Shown: positions 30,921-40,330 of the stretch, one piece after another
Numbering within the stretch: the first letter of the stretch is position 1
Layout of the letters: every line of letters starts with the position of its first letter
DNA from: Phytophthora colocasiae
Taxonomy: Eukaryota; Oomycota; Peronosporomycetes; Peronosporales; Peronosporaceae
DNA: 64,000 bases
Assembly: GCA_018806915.1 (NCBI GenBank)
Contig: JAGKQI010000093.1
Location: forward strand, 310,001-374,000
Direction of reading: 5' to 3'
Notes under the pieces: generated by a model
What the model was told of the DNA's origin: nothing
Database searches by the model: none
What the model saw: the letters and a program-made list of their open reading frames with translations, nothing else
Translations under genes and position numbers: made by a program

Positions 30921-32261
30921 ATGGTCTCGGTCGTCACATCAGCGATGGCCTTGGTGCCTCTCCTGCTTTCGATAATGACGCGCACTACAGAAGGGCACAC
31001 TTGGATTGACTGCATTGACACGGATCGTTCCAAAATCTACGATCAAAGTGCGTCGTACATTTTCGGTGGTGCCGGCGGCAACGGATTCTGTGAAGGCTAC
31101 GGAGCTGGGTACCCCGGCCGCGGTGACATCGACATTGGTACGGGATACACGTACAAGGTGCTGAAGAGCGATGTCGAGGCTGGAACTGCCGTGTGTCAGA
31201 ATGTTGGCGGAAACACGTACACGGACTGGCGGAAGCGAATTACACTGGCCCCGGGACAGACGGCGTACTTCGCGTACCTACCGAATGGCCACATCGTCAA
31301 GGACAAGAAGGCCATCGGCACACAGCATGGTGTTTACTGGACAGGTCAGGTTGGGACGTCGTTGACCTCTACACTTGACATGAAGCCTGAGAACTTGCTC
31401 GATGGACACACCATGAACTACGACGACGGAAACTGTGGCGAGACGGTTGATTACAACGGCAATCCCGGCGGACGTGCAGGTGATGGTAAGCCCTGCGTAG
31501 GCTCGTTCGTCGTACCTGCAGGAACCGCACCCGGCATCTACAACATGGTTTGGTACTGGACGTTTTGGCTCGATGACCAGGCTGCATACATCGATCAGGC
31601 TCAGGCGAAGGGATACTTCGGTGCAGCATATTCCACGTGCTTTGAGATGGAGGTGACGTCAGGTGGTGCCGCTGCGGGCAAAACTGCACCTGCGGTGCCT
31701 GCTGCCCCTGTGACACCGGCACCAACGCCACCGCCTACACCCGCACCAACTCCAGCCCCTACTCCAGCTCCAACACCAGCACCAACACCAGTTCCAACAC
31801 CAGTTCCAACGCCGGCTCCAACACCAATGCCGGCTAAGTCAGGAGCTCCCATTGTCGGTGCTGCAGCTCCGACGCCAGCCCCACCGACGGAAACGGGCGA
31901 GTCAAGTGCAGGTACTGTTGCTCCTGAGCCTGTCGATGGAAGTGACGATGACCTTCCGCCTGCAAAGTACGGCAAGGGTGACATGGCTACTGTTCACCCA
32001 GCACGCGACAGTTCTGCAAGCGCGAGCGCGAACAGCAGTAGTTCGGATTCTGGTTCAAGTGACGGTGATGTCGGTCAGGAAGAACCCTCAGCGCCATCGA
32101 TGGTGGTCTCCACACCGGCCTCGAACTCAGGTTCAGGCTCAACGTCTAGGTCCCTTGACGGTGCATCTGCTACGACGATGGAGAGCGCGGCCGTCCCAAC
32201 TACGACCGTCGAGCGGTGGGTGGTCCTGGCGTTCGCATTGCTGTTCGGGACGTTGCTATGA
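30921..32261 (+). CDS. AA17-type lytic polysaccharide monooxygenase, predicted GPI-anchored
   Basis: 446 residues from ATG 30921 (MVSVVTSAMALVPLLL), a signal peptide that matches the first gene's; the upstream in-frame part of the ORF lacks signal features. The mature protein would start at His26 (HTWIDCIDTDRS). The catalytic module is closely related to the neighbouring copy, as in a tandem duplication. Then comes a Thr-Pro-Ala repeat linker (31711-31842), a Ser-rich acidic spacer, and a terminal hydrophobic stretch (ERWVVLAFALLFGTLL) typical of a GPI-attachment signal. It would sit on the cell surface or wall. Function in pectin oxidation follows the family, and is not shown here. Confidence 0.87.
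   Translation: MVSVVTSAMALVPLLLSIMTRTTEGHTWIDCIDTDRSKIYDQSASYIFGGAGGNGFCEGYGAGYPGRGDIDIGTGYTYKVLKSDVEAGTAVCQNVGGNTYTDWRKRITLAPGQTAYFAYLPNGHIVKDKKAIGTQHGVYWTGQVGTSLTSTLDMKPENLLDGHTMNYDDGNCGETVDYNGNPGGRAGDGKPCVGSFVVPAGTAPGIYNMVWYWTFWLDDQAAYIDQAQAKGYFGAAYSTCFEMEVTSGGAAAGKTAPAVPAAPVTPAPTPPPTPAPTPAPTPAPTPAPTPVPTPVPTPAPTPMPAKSGAPIVGAAAPTPAPPTETGESSAGTVAPEPVDGSDDDLPPAKYGKGDMATVHPARDSSASASANSSSSDSGSSDGDVGQEEPSAPSMVVSTPASNSGSGSTSRSLDGASATTMESAAVPTTTVERWVVLAFALLFGTLL
31711..31842 (+). repeat. in-frame Thr-Pro-Ala linker repeat
   Basis: Degenerate 12-bp units (ACA/ACT-CCA-GCA/GCT-CCA) encode repeated PAPT and PVPT. Less pure than the Pro-Ala tract in the first gene, so probably older or more stable. 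Confidence 0.8.
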
Positions 32262-32816
32262 TCCTTCTCCAAACATCGTTCCTTGCAACATGCTATGTCT
32301 GGCAGGCATTGCCTCCGCACTGTACAGTGCACGCTGCACTGGTCCGTTCAGCTTTAATGCCCGGATCAGACGGCTCGCAGTCGCAGTTTCCAGCTGGTGA
32401 TCCGCCAGAGCGCCGTAAAAGCTGGTCGTTCGTTTTTGGGCCGGAAGTGTCTGCTGCAGCATAGCGTCTTGTATCTGGTAGAGCTCAATAGATATTCCTC
32501 CTTAACTCTCTTAAGAAATGTACACTTGTAGCGTTGTGGGTCTTCATCTGTCTTCACCGAGCTGCCGCTTGTGGCCATGTCAGTGGATCGCCGGATGTCG
32601 GGAACGGGGCACGCGTCTGTCGGCCGCAAACTTCCGCCCGTTTTCGCGTCACGAATGACTCGCGAAGCCATCTGGCTTAGCTCGACTAAAGCAAGTCTCC
32701 AATGCCTCCCAGACAGCTGTAGCTCCTAGGACAAGCTGGTGTATCATTTGCAGTCACTCCCGAGCCAGTCTAACGCTTCACCAGGAGTCTACCGTCATGT
32801 TATTCCTCAAACGCTC
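32262..32816. other. intergenic; probable original promoter of the third AA17 gene
   Basis: Before the Copia element inserted, the sequence ending at 32821 would have joined the sequence at 38421, so this stretch is probably the ancestral upstream region of the gene now starting at 38444. ORFs here (for example 101 codons on the minus strand near 32366-32671) are unrecognised. Confidence 0.45.
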
Positions 32817-32821
32817 GCATC

Positions 32822-33067
32822 TGTGAGCCGGTTATGTTCAGTGGATAGTACATGTACATGTACGTATACATGTAGCTGTAGTCTTTGAGGACCAGTCATT
32901 TTTGCATCATAACTATCTACTACATATACAGTCAAGGGTTGAGCTGGAGGCTTACAGTTCATTACTAGAACCTCCCTGCCTCCAGCAAGTCCCGTTGGGG
33001 TTAGTCCCAACAAAGGCCATTGTGATTCCTCTTAGTGATGGTATTAGTGGAAAGTAACCACGGGTTA
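32822..33067 (+). repeat. 5' LTR of Copia element
   Basis: Begins TGTGAGCC and ends GGGTTA, so the termini are TG...TA rather than TG...CA. Contains a cluster of palindromic GTACATGTAC-type motifs at about 32850-32876. Matches the 3' LTR along its whole length by eye. The target duplication fixes the outer end and the primer-binding site the inner end. Confidence 0.9.
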
Positions 33068-33084
33068 GGTTATGAGCCCAACGC
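33068..33084 (+). other. primer-binding site, complementary to an internal tRNA-Met anticodon region
   Basis: GGTTATGAGCCCAACGC starts immediately after the 5' LTR. Its reverse complement contains GGGCTCATAACC, an anticodon stem-loop with CAT, as in methionine tRNAs. Drosophila copia is known to prime from an internal fragment of initiator tRNA-Met in the same way, so a half-tRNA primer is inferred. Confidence 0.7.
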
Positions 33085-33214
33085 CATTGGCCAAAATGCT
33101 GTTAGAGCAGACGAGGCTTCAGACGTGACGCTGGATCTGGAGCGACAGAGCAGCTCCCCCGCTCGCAGAGGAGAAACTGAAGAGAAGTCGGGAGAAGAAG
33201 ACCAAGGACCAACG

Positions 33215-34492
33215 ATGACAAGACTCATGGCTGTTGCGTCGTTCAAGCTCGACATCAAGCTCCAAGGGACGGAGAACTACGAGGAGTGGTCGCTGCGCAT
33301 TCAGACGGCCATGCTCACGTTGAACTACAACAAGCTTGTACTCGGTGAAGAGCGAGAGAATGACGTGCCGCCAGGGACTCGCAACGAGCAACAGAGTTGG
33401 CGCGTGTGCTTCCGTGAGAGACGTCTAAAGGCTCATCACATGTTGGTGGAACACATCACGTGGGACGTGCTCCAGCGCTTTCAGACGGAGGTGCGGTCTG
33501 GGGACCCCATGCAGCTTTGGGATGCTCTACGGTCTGAGTATGGATCAGGCGGTGGACTGAACACCGTGTATGTACGACGAGACATTTACAGTCGCTACTT
33601 GCAGCCGAATGAGAAGGCTGGCGACTACATTGCTGACCTACTGCGACTTCGTCGTGTCCTGAGAGAGAATGGAGACAGCATCGAGGACCAAGACTTGGCC
33701 GATGTGATGCTAAGTAACGCAGTGGAAGTATATCCGGGACTCGCCCGTGAACATGGAGAAAGAAAGAGGTCTTCACGCGCGAAACCGGAGCTCCGTGATG
33801 CGACTGCGCGTCTGGAGAATGCAGAGTTAATTGCTAATAATTTGCCTGGCGCTGATCGCCGTGGTAATGAGCAGAGTGGCCAAGGACTTGGTGGCCGTGC
33901 AGTTAACTACGTGCAAGAACGTGGAAGGGGAGCTTCACGTGGACGTGGACGTGGGAATTCGAGACCGAGGAGCTCGAGTACGACATCGTCGCGCCCAAGC
34001 AAGAAGTCCAAGAAGAATACGTGCTTCCGGTGCGGATCGGGCAAGCACTTTGTGCGGGACTGCCCGCAACCGCCTACTGAAAGTGGTAATGGCAACAGTG
34101 GTGGACGCCAGTCGAACAACGTGGAGACGCTGAACGTCATGTTGACGCCGTGCAACAGTTCTGCGCTGGCTCCAGATGTTGGTGATCGAGACCAAGCTGG
34201 TGACGAAGGGTCTGGAGACCACGTCGTCGCTACCAGTGGGAGTTCTGGTGCTGGTGATCACGCCGCTGGTGCTGACGTTTATACCGGTGGTACAAGAACC
34301 AGTGGGAGTTCCGGTGGTGAGGGTGTGACCGAGGCTTTTGGCATTAAAGAGGCTACGGAGATGGCTGTGGCGGCTGCGTCGCGAAAGGATTCGGACGAGG
34401 AGTCCAAGGATGCATCACTGGATGTGTCGACGCCAAAGCGAGCTGTGCACCTTCACGCGAGACGAACGTGGCCTGCGGGGACGTGCACCTGA
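33215..34492 (+). CDS. gag: Copia Gag region with zinc knuckle
   Basis: The frame is open from within the LTR (ATG 33038), but 33215 is the first ATG after the primer site that precedes the Gag homology. Gag of Copia elements forms the virus-like particle inside the cell. Features: a UBN2-like region (NYEEWSLRIQTAML, VYVRRDIYSRYLQ), an Arg/Gly/Ser-rich stretch, and a CCHC zinc knuckle CFRCGSGKHFVRDC at 34022-34063. The frame stops at 34492, where the protease/integrase part should continue, so the polyprotein is broken there. Confidence 0.8.
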   Translation: MTRLMAVASFKLDIKLQGTENYEEWSLRIQTAMLTLNYNKLVLGEERENDVPPGTRNEQQSWRVCFRERRLKAHHMLVEHITWDVLQRFQTEVRSGDPMQLWDALRSEYGSGGGLNTVYVRRDIYSRYLQPNEKAGDYIADLLRLRRVLRENGDSIEDQDLADVMLSNAVEVYPGLAREHGERKRSSRAKPELRDATARLENAELIANNLPGADRRGNEQSGQGLGGRAVNYVQERGRGASRGRGRGNSRPRSSSTTSSRPSKKSKKNTCFRCGSGKHFVRDCPQPPTESGNGNSGGRQSNNVETLNVMLTPCNSSALAPDVGDRDQAGDEGSGDHVVATSGSSGAGDHAAGADVYTGGTRTSGSSGGEGVTEAFGIKEATEMAVAAASRKDSDEESKDASLDVSTPKRAVHLHARRTWPAGTCT

Positions 34493-35708
34493 CCGTGCGT
34501 AACGAGATCACGGGAAGTACGAGCCGCGTATACTGGAACGCGCGTACTATACGCCTAATGCAAGGTGTAATTTGATCTCTATGGGCTACATGTTGATTGA
34601 CGCTGGCTACGACATGTCGTTTTCGAAGGACAAGAAGAAGTTGTGGTTGACCAAGACGGGAATGAAATTGGAGTTTCTGTTGGTTGATGGACTGTATCGA
34701 ATGTGGACGCGGAAGGCCACTGGGTCGACTGCGAAGGCGAACCAGCACATGGTGCTTGGTGTTGAGAAGTCGTCGGTCATTGGGAAGAGCGCAGCTATGG
34801 GGCTGCTGCACAATCGGTTGAACCACGCTGGAATGGAGGAGATTAGACGTCATGCTCAGCAGTTTGACGTTGGCTTTGATGTGAATTCAAAGCAACTTCA
34901 ATCTTACGACTGTGTTCCGTGCCGTATGGGCAAATTCAAACGTATGACATACAAGAGAGGGCCCGATCGCCGAACACGACCACTGCAACGCATTGCAGTT
35001 GATGTCTGCTCAATTGGAATTGCCACTACATCGGAGATGGCAAGTTTCTACTGGTTGTCGACGAGGCGACACGCTTTAAGTGGGTATTTCTGTTGACACA
35101 AAAGAGTGAAGCTGAAGGGCACCTCCGCAATCTGCTGTCAAAGTTGGACAGGGAATTCCAGGACAAGAACTGGAGAGTGACCGTGCTGCATAGTGACCAA
35201 GGTGGTGAGTTCCTGAATAAAGCGCTTGAAGGCTATTGTAGGAACGCGGGATTGAGACGACTACGACGAATGGCTACAGTCCCCAAGAGAACAGCATTGT
35301 GGAGCGAGCTAATGGCATACTGGTGCCTCGCGTGCGTGCGATGCTGGCCGCTACTCGGCTACCCAAGGAGCTGTGGGGTGAGGCGTTACTTCACACGGTG
35401 TTCACGGTCAACAGGTGGACAACTAGCGCACTGGCGTAGGGTGAGACGCCGTACGAGAAGTTGTATGGGAAGAAGCCGGATCTGGGGATCCCTACGTACA
35501 TGGGGCTGCTTAGTACAAGCTCGGATTGCACCAGAGAGTCGCCGAGATCGTGACAAACTGGATTCACGAACGGACATGTGTATTCTACTTGGTTACTCTC
35601 ACAACACTAAGGAGTTAAGCTACTGAGCTTGCAAGATGGTGGTGTACGTACTAGTCGACTCGAGAACATCTTTGCCATGAGAAGTTTACTGCTGGACGTG
35701 ACTACGTA
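34493..35708 (+). pseudogene. Copia integrase region, broken by several frameshifts
   Basis: Pieces of the integrase occur in different frames: the GAG-pre-integrase zinc-binding part (LHNRLNHAG and CVPCRMGKF) in 34572-35096, and a core fragment (LHSDQGGEF) in 35093-35626. Frame switches occur near 34460-34520, 35060-35090 and 35230-35400, and stop codons follow. The element could not make its own integrase from this copy unless these are sequence errors. Confidence 0.75.
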
Positions 35709-37730
35709 ATGCGCGTTCTGACGCGAGACGTACCTGAGGATAATGGTGACACAACTATCCCTATTGTGGCGATCAAGTCTGGTATTGAGTCGTATGCAGA
35801 AGACGATGAAGTGGCGAGACGTGTCGTTGCTGGATTGCCTCTGGAAGGCAAAGACGACTACCTTGCAGACATCTCACTGGAGGTGGAACGACGTGAAGAG
35901 GCACTATCAAAGAGTGCGCAGGGTGCTGCTACTGTGCAGACGTCTTCAGCTGAGCCACAAGAAGTATCTGTGAAGAAGGGAAAGGGAAAGAGACGAACGA
36001 AGAGGAAGCGACCTCACCAGGATGGTGATTCGGACGAAAACGTGCCGTTCCTGGTTCGCAAGCCAACGGTGGCTCCTGTGAAGGTGTTGCCTCGTAGGAA
36101 ACGGGCTCCACCGTCGCATCTTCGGGATTTTGTGTTTAATGTGGCTATACAAGGTGTTGGAGCTGTCCAATTACCGCAAAGCTACCGCCAAGCGAAGGCG
36201 AGCAATCTGTGGCCAGAGTGGAGGAAAGCAATCTTGGAAGAACTTGCTTCGCTGAAGCAGCATCAGACCTGGCGTCTGGTTCCTCGCTCTCAGGTTGGGA
36301 AGGCCAAGGTGATCACGTGCCGCTGGGTATTTGCTATCAAGCGTGATGAACATGGTGCTATCAAGCGCTACAAGGCGCGTCTGGTGATTCATGGTCACAA
36401 ACAAGAGTATGGTGTGAATTTTCATGAGACTTATGCACCGGTGATTCGTTTTGAGACGATTCGTGCTGCTATCTACTATGGAGTTCAACGAGGGTGGTTG
36501 GTTATGCAGTTTGACGTGAAGACCGCATTCCTATATGGACCGCTGGGCGAGACGATCTACATGGCCCGTCCGGATGGTTTGGAAGAGGGCGATGACGGGG
36601 AGGTGTGCCACTTGCTCAAGAGTTTGTATGGGCTACGGCAAGCACCACTCATCTGGAATCAGACCTTACACACCAAGTTGACGAAGCTGGGCTTCGAGCG
36701 CATGGAAAAGGACAGAGGTCTCTATGCCCGAAAAGTGGGAGGAGTAATCACGATGCTGATCACCGTGTACGTTGACGATCTGCTGTTGATTGGGCCTACG
36801 GAGTTGTGCGAGACTGTGGCTGCACAGATGCGGGAGGACTTCCAGCTGACCTCACTTGGCGAAGTGAAGTATCTTCTTGGTATCGAGATCTCTATCGACC
36901 GTGAGGCTAAGCGTGTAACCTACTGTCAAGAGCAGTACATCAAGGAGATGTTGCTGAAGTACCACATGGCAAGCTGCCGTGGCGCGAAGACACCGGAGCC
37001 GTCCGGGACACTCCAAGTGCGCGCTCCTGCTGAGGACGACGCGCCACTGCCATATCGTGAACTAGTGGGAGCCCTGGGCTACTTAGTTTCGGGCACGAGA
37101 CCTGACATAGCACATGCGGTGAGGCACTTGGGCAAGTTTCTAGCCAACTTCGACGTTACCCACTACGAGCTGGCGCGTTATGTGCTGCGATACTTAAAGG
37201 CTACAGCTGACTACAAGTTGGTGATGGACGTACGCGAGGGCAAGGCGGTGACGTTGCTACTGTACACGGACGCAGACTATGCAAACGATCCTGATGATCG
37301 CAAGAGCATTAGTGGCTACGTGACGATGATTGACGGCAATGTGATCTCCTATGCTTCGCGCAAGCAGGGCTTGAACGCACAGAGCACGACGGAAGCTGAG
37401 TACGTCGCGATGGCAGAGGGCATAAAGGATCTACAGTGGGTTCGACAGCTCTGTGATGAGCTCCAGTGGGAGTACGAGATCCCGTTGCTGAGGGGCGACA
37501 ACATGGCGTCTATCTACATGACCGCGCGGCCAGGCAAGTACAGTAGGACCAAGCACATTGAGAACAAGTTCCATGTGTCGCGTGACCTCGTGGAGAAGAA
37601 GGAGCTAAAGGTGGAACATGTGGGTACGAACGACATGGTTGCGGATATCATGACAAAGGCGCTGGGCGCTGTGAAGTTCGCTAGGTTTCGTAAAGCACTC
37701 AAGGTGCTGTCACCTGAGGAGTTGCAGTAG
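35709..37730 (+). CDS. pol: Copia reverse transcriptase and RNase H
   Basis: An intact 673-codon frame. After a basic linker it holds the RT region with WRKAILEELASLKQHQTW, the catalytic YVDD box at 36768-36779, and a C-terminal RNase H with YTDADYANDPDDRKS and AEYVAMAEGIKDLQW. These are the standard landmarks of Copia Pol. As the frame lacks Gag and integrase in phase, translation would have to start internally or rely on other copies. It ends 440 bp before the 3' LTR. Confidence 0.88.
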   Translation: MRVLTRDVPEDNGDTTIPIVAIKSGIESYAEDDEVARRVVAGLPLEGKDDYLADISLEVERREEALSKSAQGAATVQTSSAEPQEVSVKKGKGKRRTKRKRPHQDGDSDENVPFLVRKPTVAPVKVLPRRKRAPPSHLRDFVFNVAIQGVGAVQLPQSYRQAKASNLWPEWRKAILEELASLKQHQTWRLVPRSQVGKAKVITCRWVFAIKRDEHGAIKRYKARLVIHGHKQEYGVNFHETYAPVIRFETIRAAIYYGVQRGWLVMQFDVKTAFLYGPLGETIYMARPDGLEEGDDGEVCHLLKSLYGLRQAPLIWNQTLHTKLTKLGFERMEKDRGLYARKVGGVITMLITVYVDDLLLIGPTELCETVAAQMREDFQLTSLGEVKYLLGIEISIDREAKRVTYCQEQYIKEMLLKYHMASCRGAKTPEPSGTLQVRAPAEDDAPLPYRELVGALGYLVSGTRPDIAHAVRHLGKFLANFDVTHYELARYVLRYLKATADYKLVMDVREGKAVTLLLYTDADYANDPDDRKSISGYVTMIDGNVISYASRKQGLNAQSTTEAEYVAMAEGIKDLQWVRQLCDELQWEYEIPLLRGDNMASIYMTARPGKYSRTKHIENKFHVSRDLVEKKELKVEHVGTNDMVADIMTKALGAVKFARFRKALKVLSPEELQ

Positions 37731-38160
37731 ATGTACGCTGGTACATGCGGAACGGGAGCTTTGGAAGCTCGGCTTTGGGAGAGACCGAAGCGGTGCTGCG
37801 CAGGATGCTCTGGGAGCTGTAGTTGACATGAGGTCACTATGCGCGTGGCAGGACTCGTATGCAGGTAGCGACATTGGATGTTGCGCCGAGCTTTGATGGT
37901 TCGTACGCTGGTACTGCATTAGGACAAGGACGAGTCGGTGCGCTCTGGGAGCTGCACGGCGACACTGGTCGCGGGCTCTGCATGATGCTGGAGTTGCTGG
38001 ACTCGCACATGCCAAGGCACTACACTACGCTAAGGGAACGACAGAGGACGCAGAGCTGGGCTCGTGCGGTGGGTCGCGGTGGACTGTGAGCTTGGAGCCA
38101 CGTTGAAGTCACCGGCGTTTTTATGGTCGCGCGCTACGAGGACGCTCGTGAGCACGGACC

Positions 38161-38169
38161 AAGTGGGAG
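38161..38169 (+). other. polypurine tract of Copia element
   Basis: AAGTGGGAG lies directly before the 3' LTR, where the plus-strand DNA primer is expected. It is short and contains one pyrimidine. Confidence 0.6.
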
Positions 38170-38415
38170 TGTGAGCCGGTTATGTTCAGTGGATAGTACA
38201 TGTACATGTACGTATACATGTAGCTGTAGTCTTTGAGGACCAGTCATTTTTGCATCATAACTATCTACTACATATACAGTCAAGGGTTGAGCTGGAGGCT
38301 TACAGTTCATTACTAGAACCTCCCTGCCTCCAGCAAGTCCCGTTGGGGTTAGTCCCAACAAAGGCCATTGTGATTCCTCTTAGTGATGGTATTAGTGGAA
38401 AGTAACCACGGGTTA
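38170..38415 (+). repeat. 3' LTR of Copia element
   Basis: The second copy of the 246-bp LTR, followed by the GCATC duplication at 38416-38420. Its outer end is 28 bp from the start codon of the third AA17 gene, so any LTR promoter would read straight into that gene. Confidence 0.9.
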
Positions 38416-38443
38416 GCATCGACAGCATTGAATCCGTTCCGCC

Positions 38444-40220
38444 ATGCAGCTGTGGTCCGTCTACGTAGTGGCGCTGGCCACCGCCGTACAGCTTGGTAAG
38501 CATTCCACGACGGCGCACTCATGGATCGACTGCTTCGACACGAACCGCACCAAAATTTACGATGAGAGTGCGTCGTACATTTACGGCGGATCTGGAGGCA
38601 ACGGCTTCTGCGACGGCTACGGGGCCGGGTATCCCGGTCGCGGTGACACCGATATCGGGACGGGGTATACGTTCAAGATGCTGGAGAACGAGGTGGAAGC
38701 AGGCACGGCTGTCTGTGAGACCGTAGACGCCGATACCTACACGAATACCGACTGGCGCAAACGAATCTCGGTCGCGCCCGGTGTCACCGTCTACTACGCA
38801 TATTTGCCGAACGGCCATATTGTCAAGGACAAGAAGGCAATCGGAACGCAGCACGGGATCTATTGGACTGGAGAAGCAGGGTCTTTACTGACGTCGACGT
38901 TAGAGATGACAAAGGAGAACCTGATGGATGGTTACACGCTGGATTTTGACGACGGGAATTGTGGAGAGACATACGACTACAAAGGGAATCCTGGCGGTCG
39001 AGCAGGCGACGGCAAGCCGTGCATCGGCTCTTTCGTTGTTCCGACAGGCACGGCCCCAGGAATTTATAACATGGTTTGGTACTGGACATTCTGGCTGGAC
39101 AATGAGGCATCGTACGTTGATCAATCTCAAGCGCGAGGGTACTTTGGTGCAGCTTACTCAACGTGTTTCGAAGTGGAAGTCACGTCTGGAAGTGGCAGCT
39201 CAGCGACAACGACAGAATCGCCAATTACAAACGCCCCGAGTGCAACAACAGCTACACCACAAACTACTACTGCTGCTCCTCAGCAGGCGACGACAGCAAT
39301 TGCCTTAACTGCAATACCTGTTACTGAAGCTCCATTGTCGACGGCTGCTCCTGTGGCAACTACAGAAACGCCAGTATCAACTACCAGCGCTCCAATTACT
39401 TCGTGGGATCAAGTGGACTCGAACACCGCTGCTGGAGATGCGGAGATCCCCAGCACTCCGGTCTCAACGACTAGTGCGTCTCAACTAGCAACAGCAATGC
39501 CAGTTTCAACAACAGCACCTCCTGCCACGACAAGTGCACCAGCATTGACGAAAGCGGCTCCTACCGATTCCTACTGAGACCCCGGTTCCTACCACCACGT
39601 CACCAGTCGCACAGACGGAAGCTCCGATCGCGACAACCAGTGCACCAGTAGCGGAAACAAGTGTTCCAGTGACAGAGGCCCCGCAAGCAACGACGAGTGT
39701 TCCAGTAGCGGCGACAGAGGCTCCTGAGCAAACAACTGCTGTGCCATCAAAAACCACAGTGATTCCAACGGAAACGACGGATGTACCGATAGTTTCCGGC
39801 GGATCGGACAGTGGGCACTCTTCTCCTTTTGATACAGCCACCTTCTCATCCTTTAACAGCGATGAGGGTAGTGTTGGAACCGTTCGACCTTCCACTGCAA
39901 GCTCTTCGGCATCCACCAGCTATTCATCGTCACTTGACAGCTCTTTAGACTGGGAAGTCGGTTCTTCCACTAGCAATTCGTCTTCAAGTGACAATTCGAC
40001 GGGCTTTGAAATTGGTTCTGACAGCTATGAAGTTGAGCCAGAACGCTCTAGTGACTCGGATTCTACTACCCATACACCCACCCAAACGTCAGCAGCTTCG
40101 TCTTCATCAACTGCAAGCGCGTCAGCCAATGCCGAAACAAGTTTCACGGTGAAGATCTCGCCGTGTCATTCTTGGATGGCACTAGCGGTTGCCTTCATAG
40201 TTGCTGTTGCATCATTCTGA
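38444..40220 (+). CDS. AA17-type lytic polysaccharide monooxygenase with Thr/Ser linker and GPI signal; one frameshift
   Basis: From ATG 38444 a signal peptide leads to His25 (HSWIDCFDTNRTK). The catalytic module is intact (GYGAGYPGRGD, LPNGHIVKDKK, WYWTFWLDNE, FGAAYSTCFE) and closer to the fourth gene than to the first two, sharing TNTDWRKR. A Thr/Ala/Pro/Ser mucin-like linker follows. The frame stops at 39577, but the same linker composition resumes in the +1 frame and continues to 40220, ending in a hydrophobic GPI-like tail (MALAVAFIVAVASF). A single extra base at about 39540-39567 would explain this. If it is real, the enzyme domain survives but the anchor is lost. The Copia 3' LTR lies 28 bp upstream. 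Confidence 0.85.
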
Positions 40221-40330
40221 CAGTAACGAGCACCGTTGCACGTGAAGTTTTAGCCGTAGCAAAAGTTGTAAAGCAAGTTGTCGATTGTTTGTCGTCTAAG
40301 AATTTGGCTTTATATCTTGGTGTCGTAGTA

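Larger units (their letters stand above)
32817..38420 (+). mobile_element. Copia-type LTR retrotransposon with target-site duplication
   Basis: A complete element flanked by a perfect 5-bp target duplication GCATC (32817-32821 and 38416-38420). LTRs occupy 32822-33067 and 38170-38415 (246 bp each, no difference seen by eye). The internal region has gag, integrase and reverse transcriptase/RNase H in the Copia order (integrase before RT), on the + strand. The gag-to-integrase part is broken by several frameshifts, while the RT/RNase H frame is long and intact. Equal LTRs suggest recent insertion. It sits directly upstream of an AA17 gene. Confidence 0.93.

Noticed and set aside
31601..31984. 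Antisense Gly/Val repeat ORF over the Thr-Pro linker
   Set aside because: Simple reverse reading of the linker repeat.
39500..39620. Intron explaining the third AA17 frame change
   Set aside because: No GT-AG pair of normal size restores the frame convincingly.
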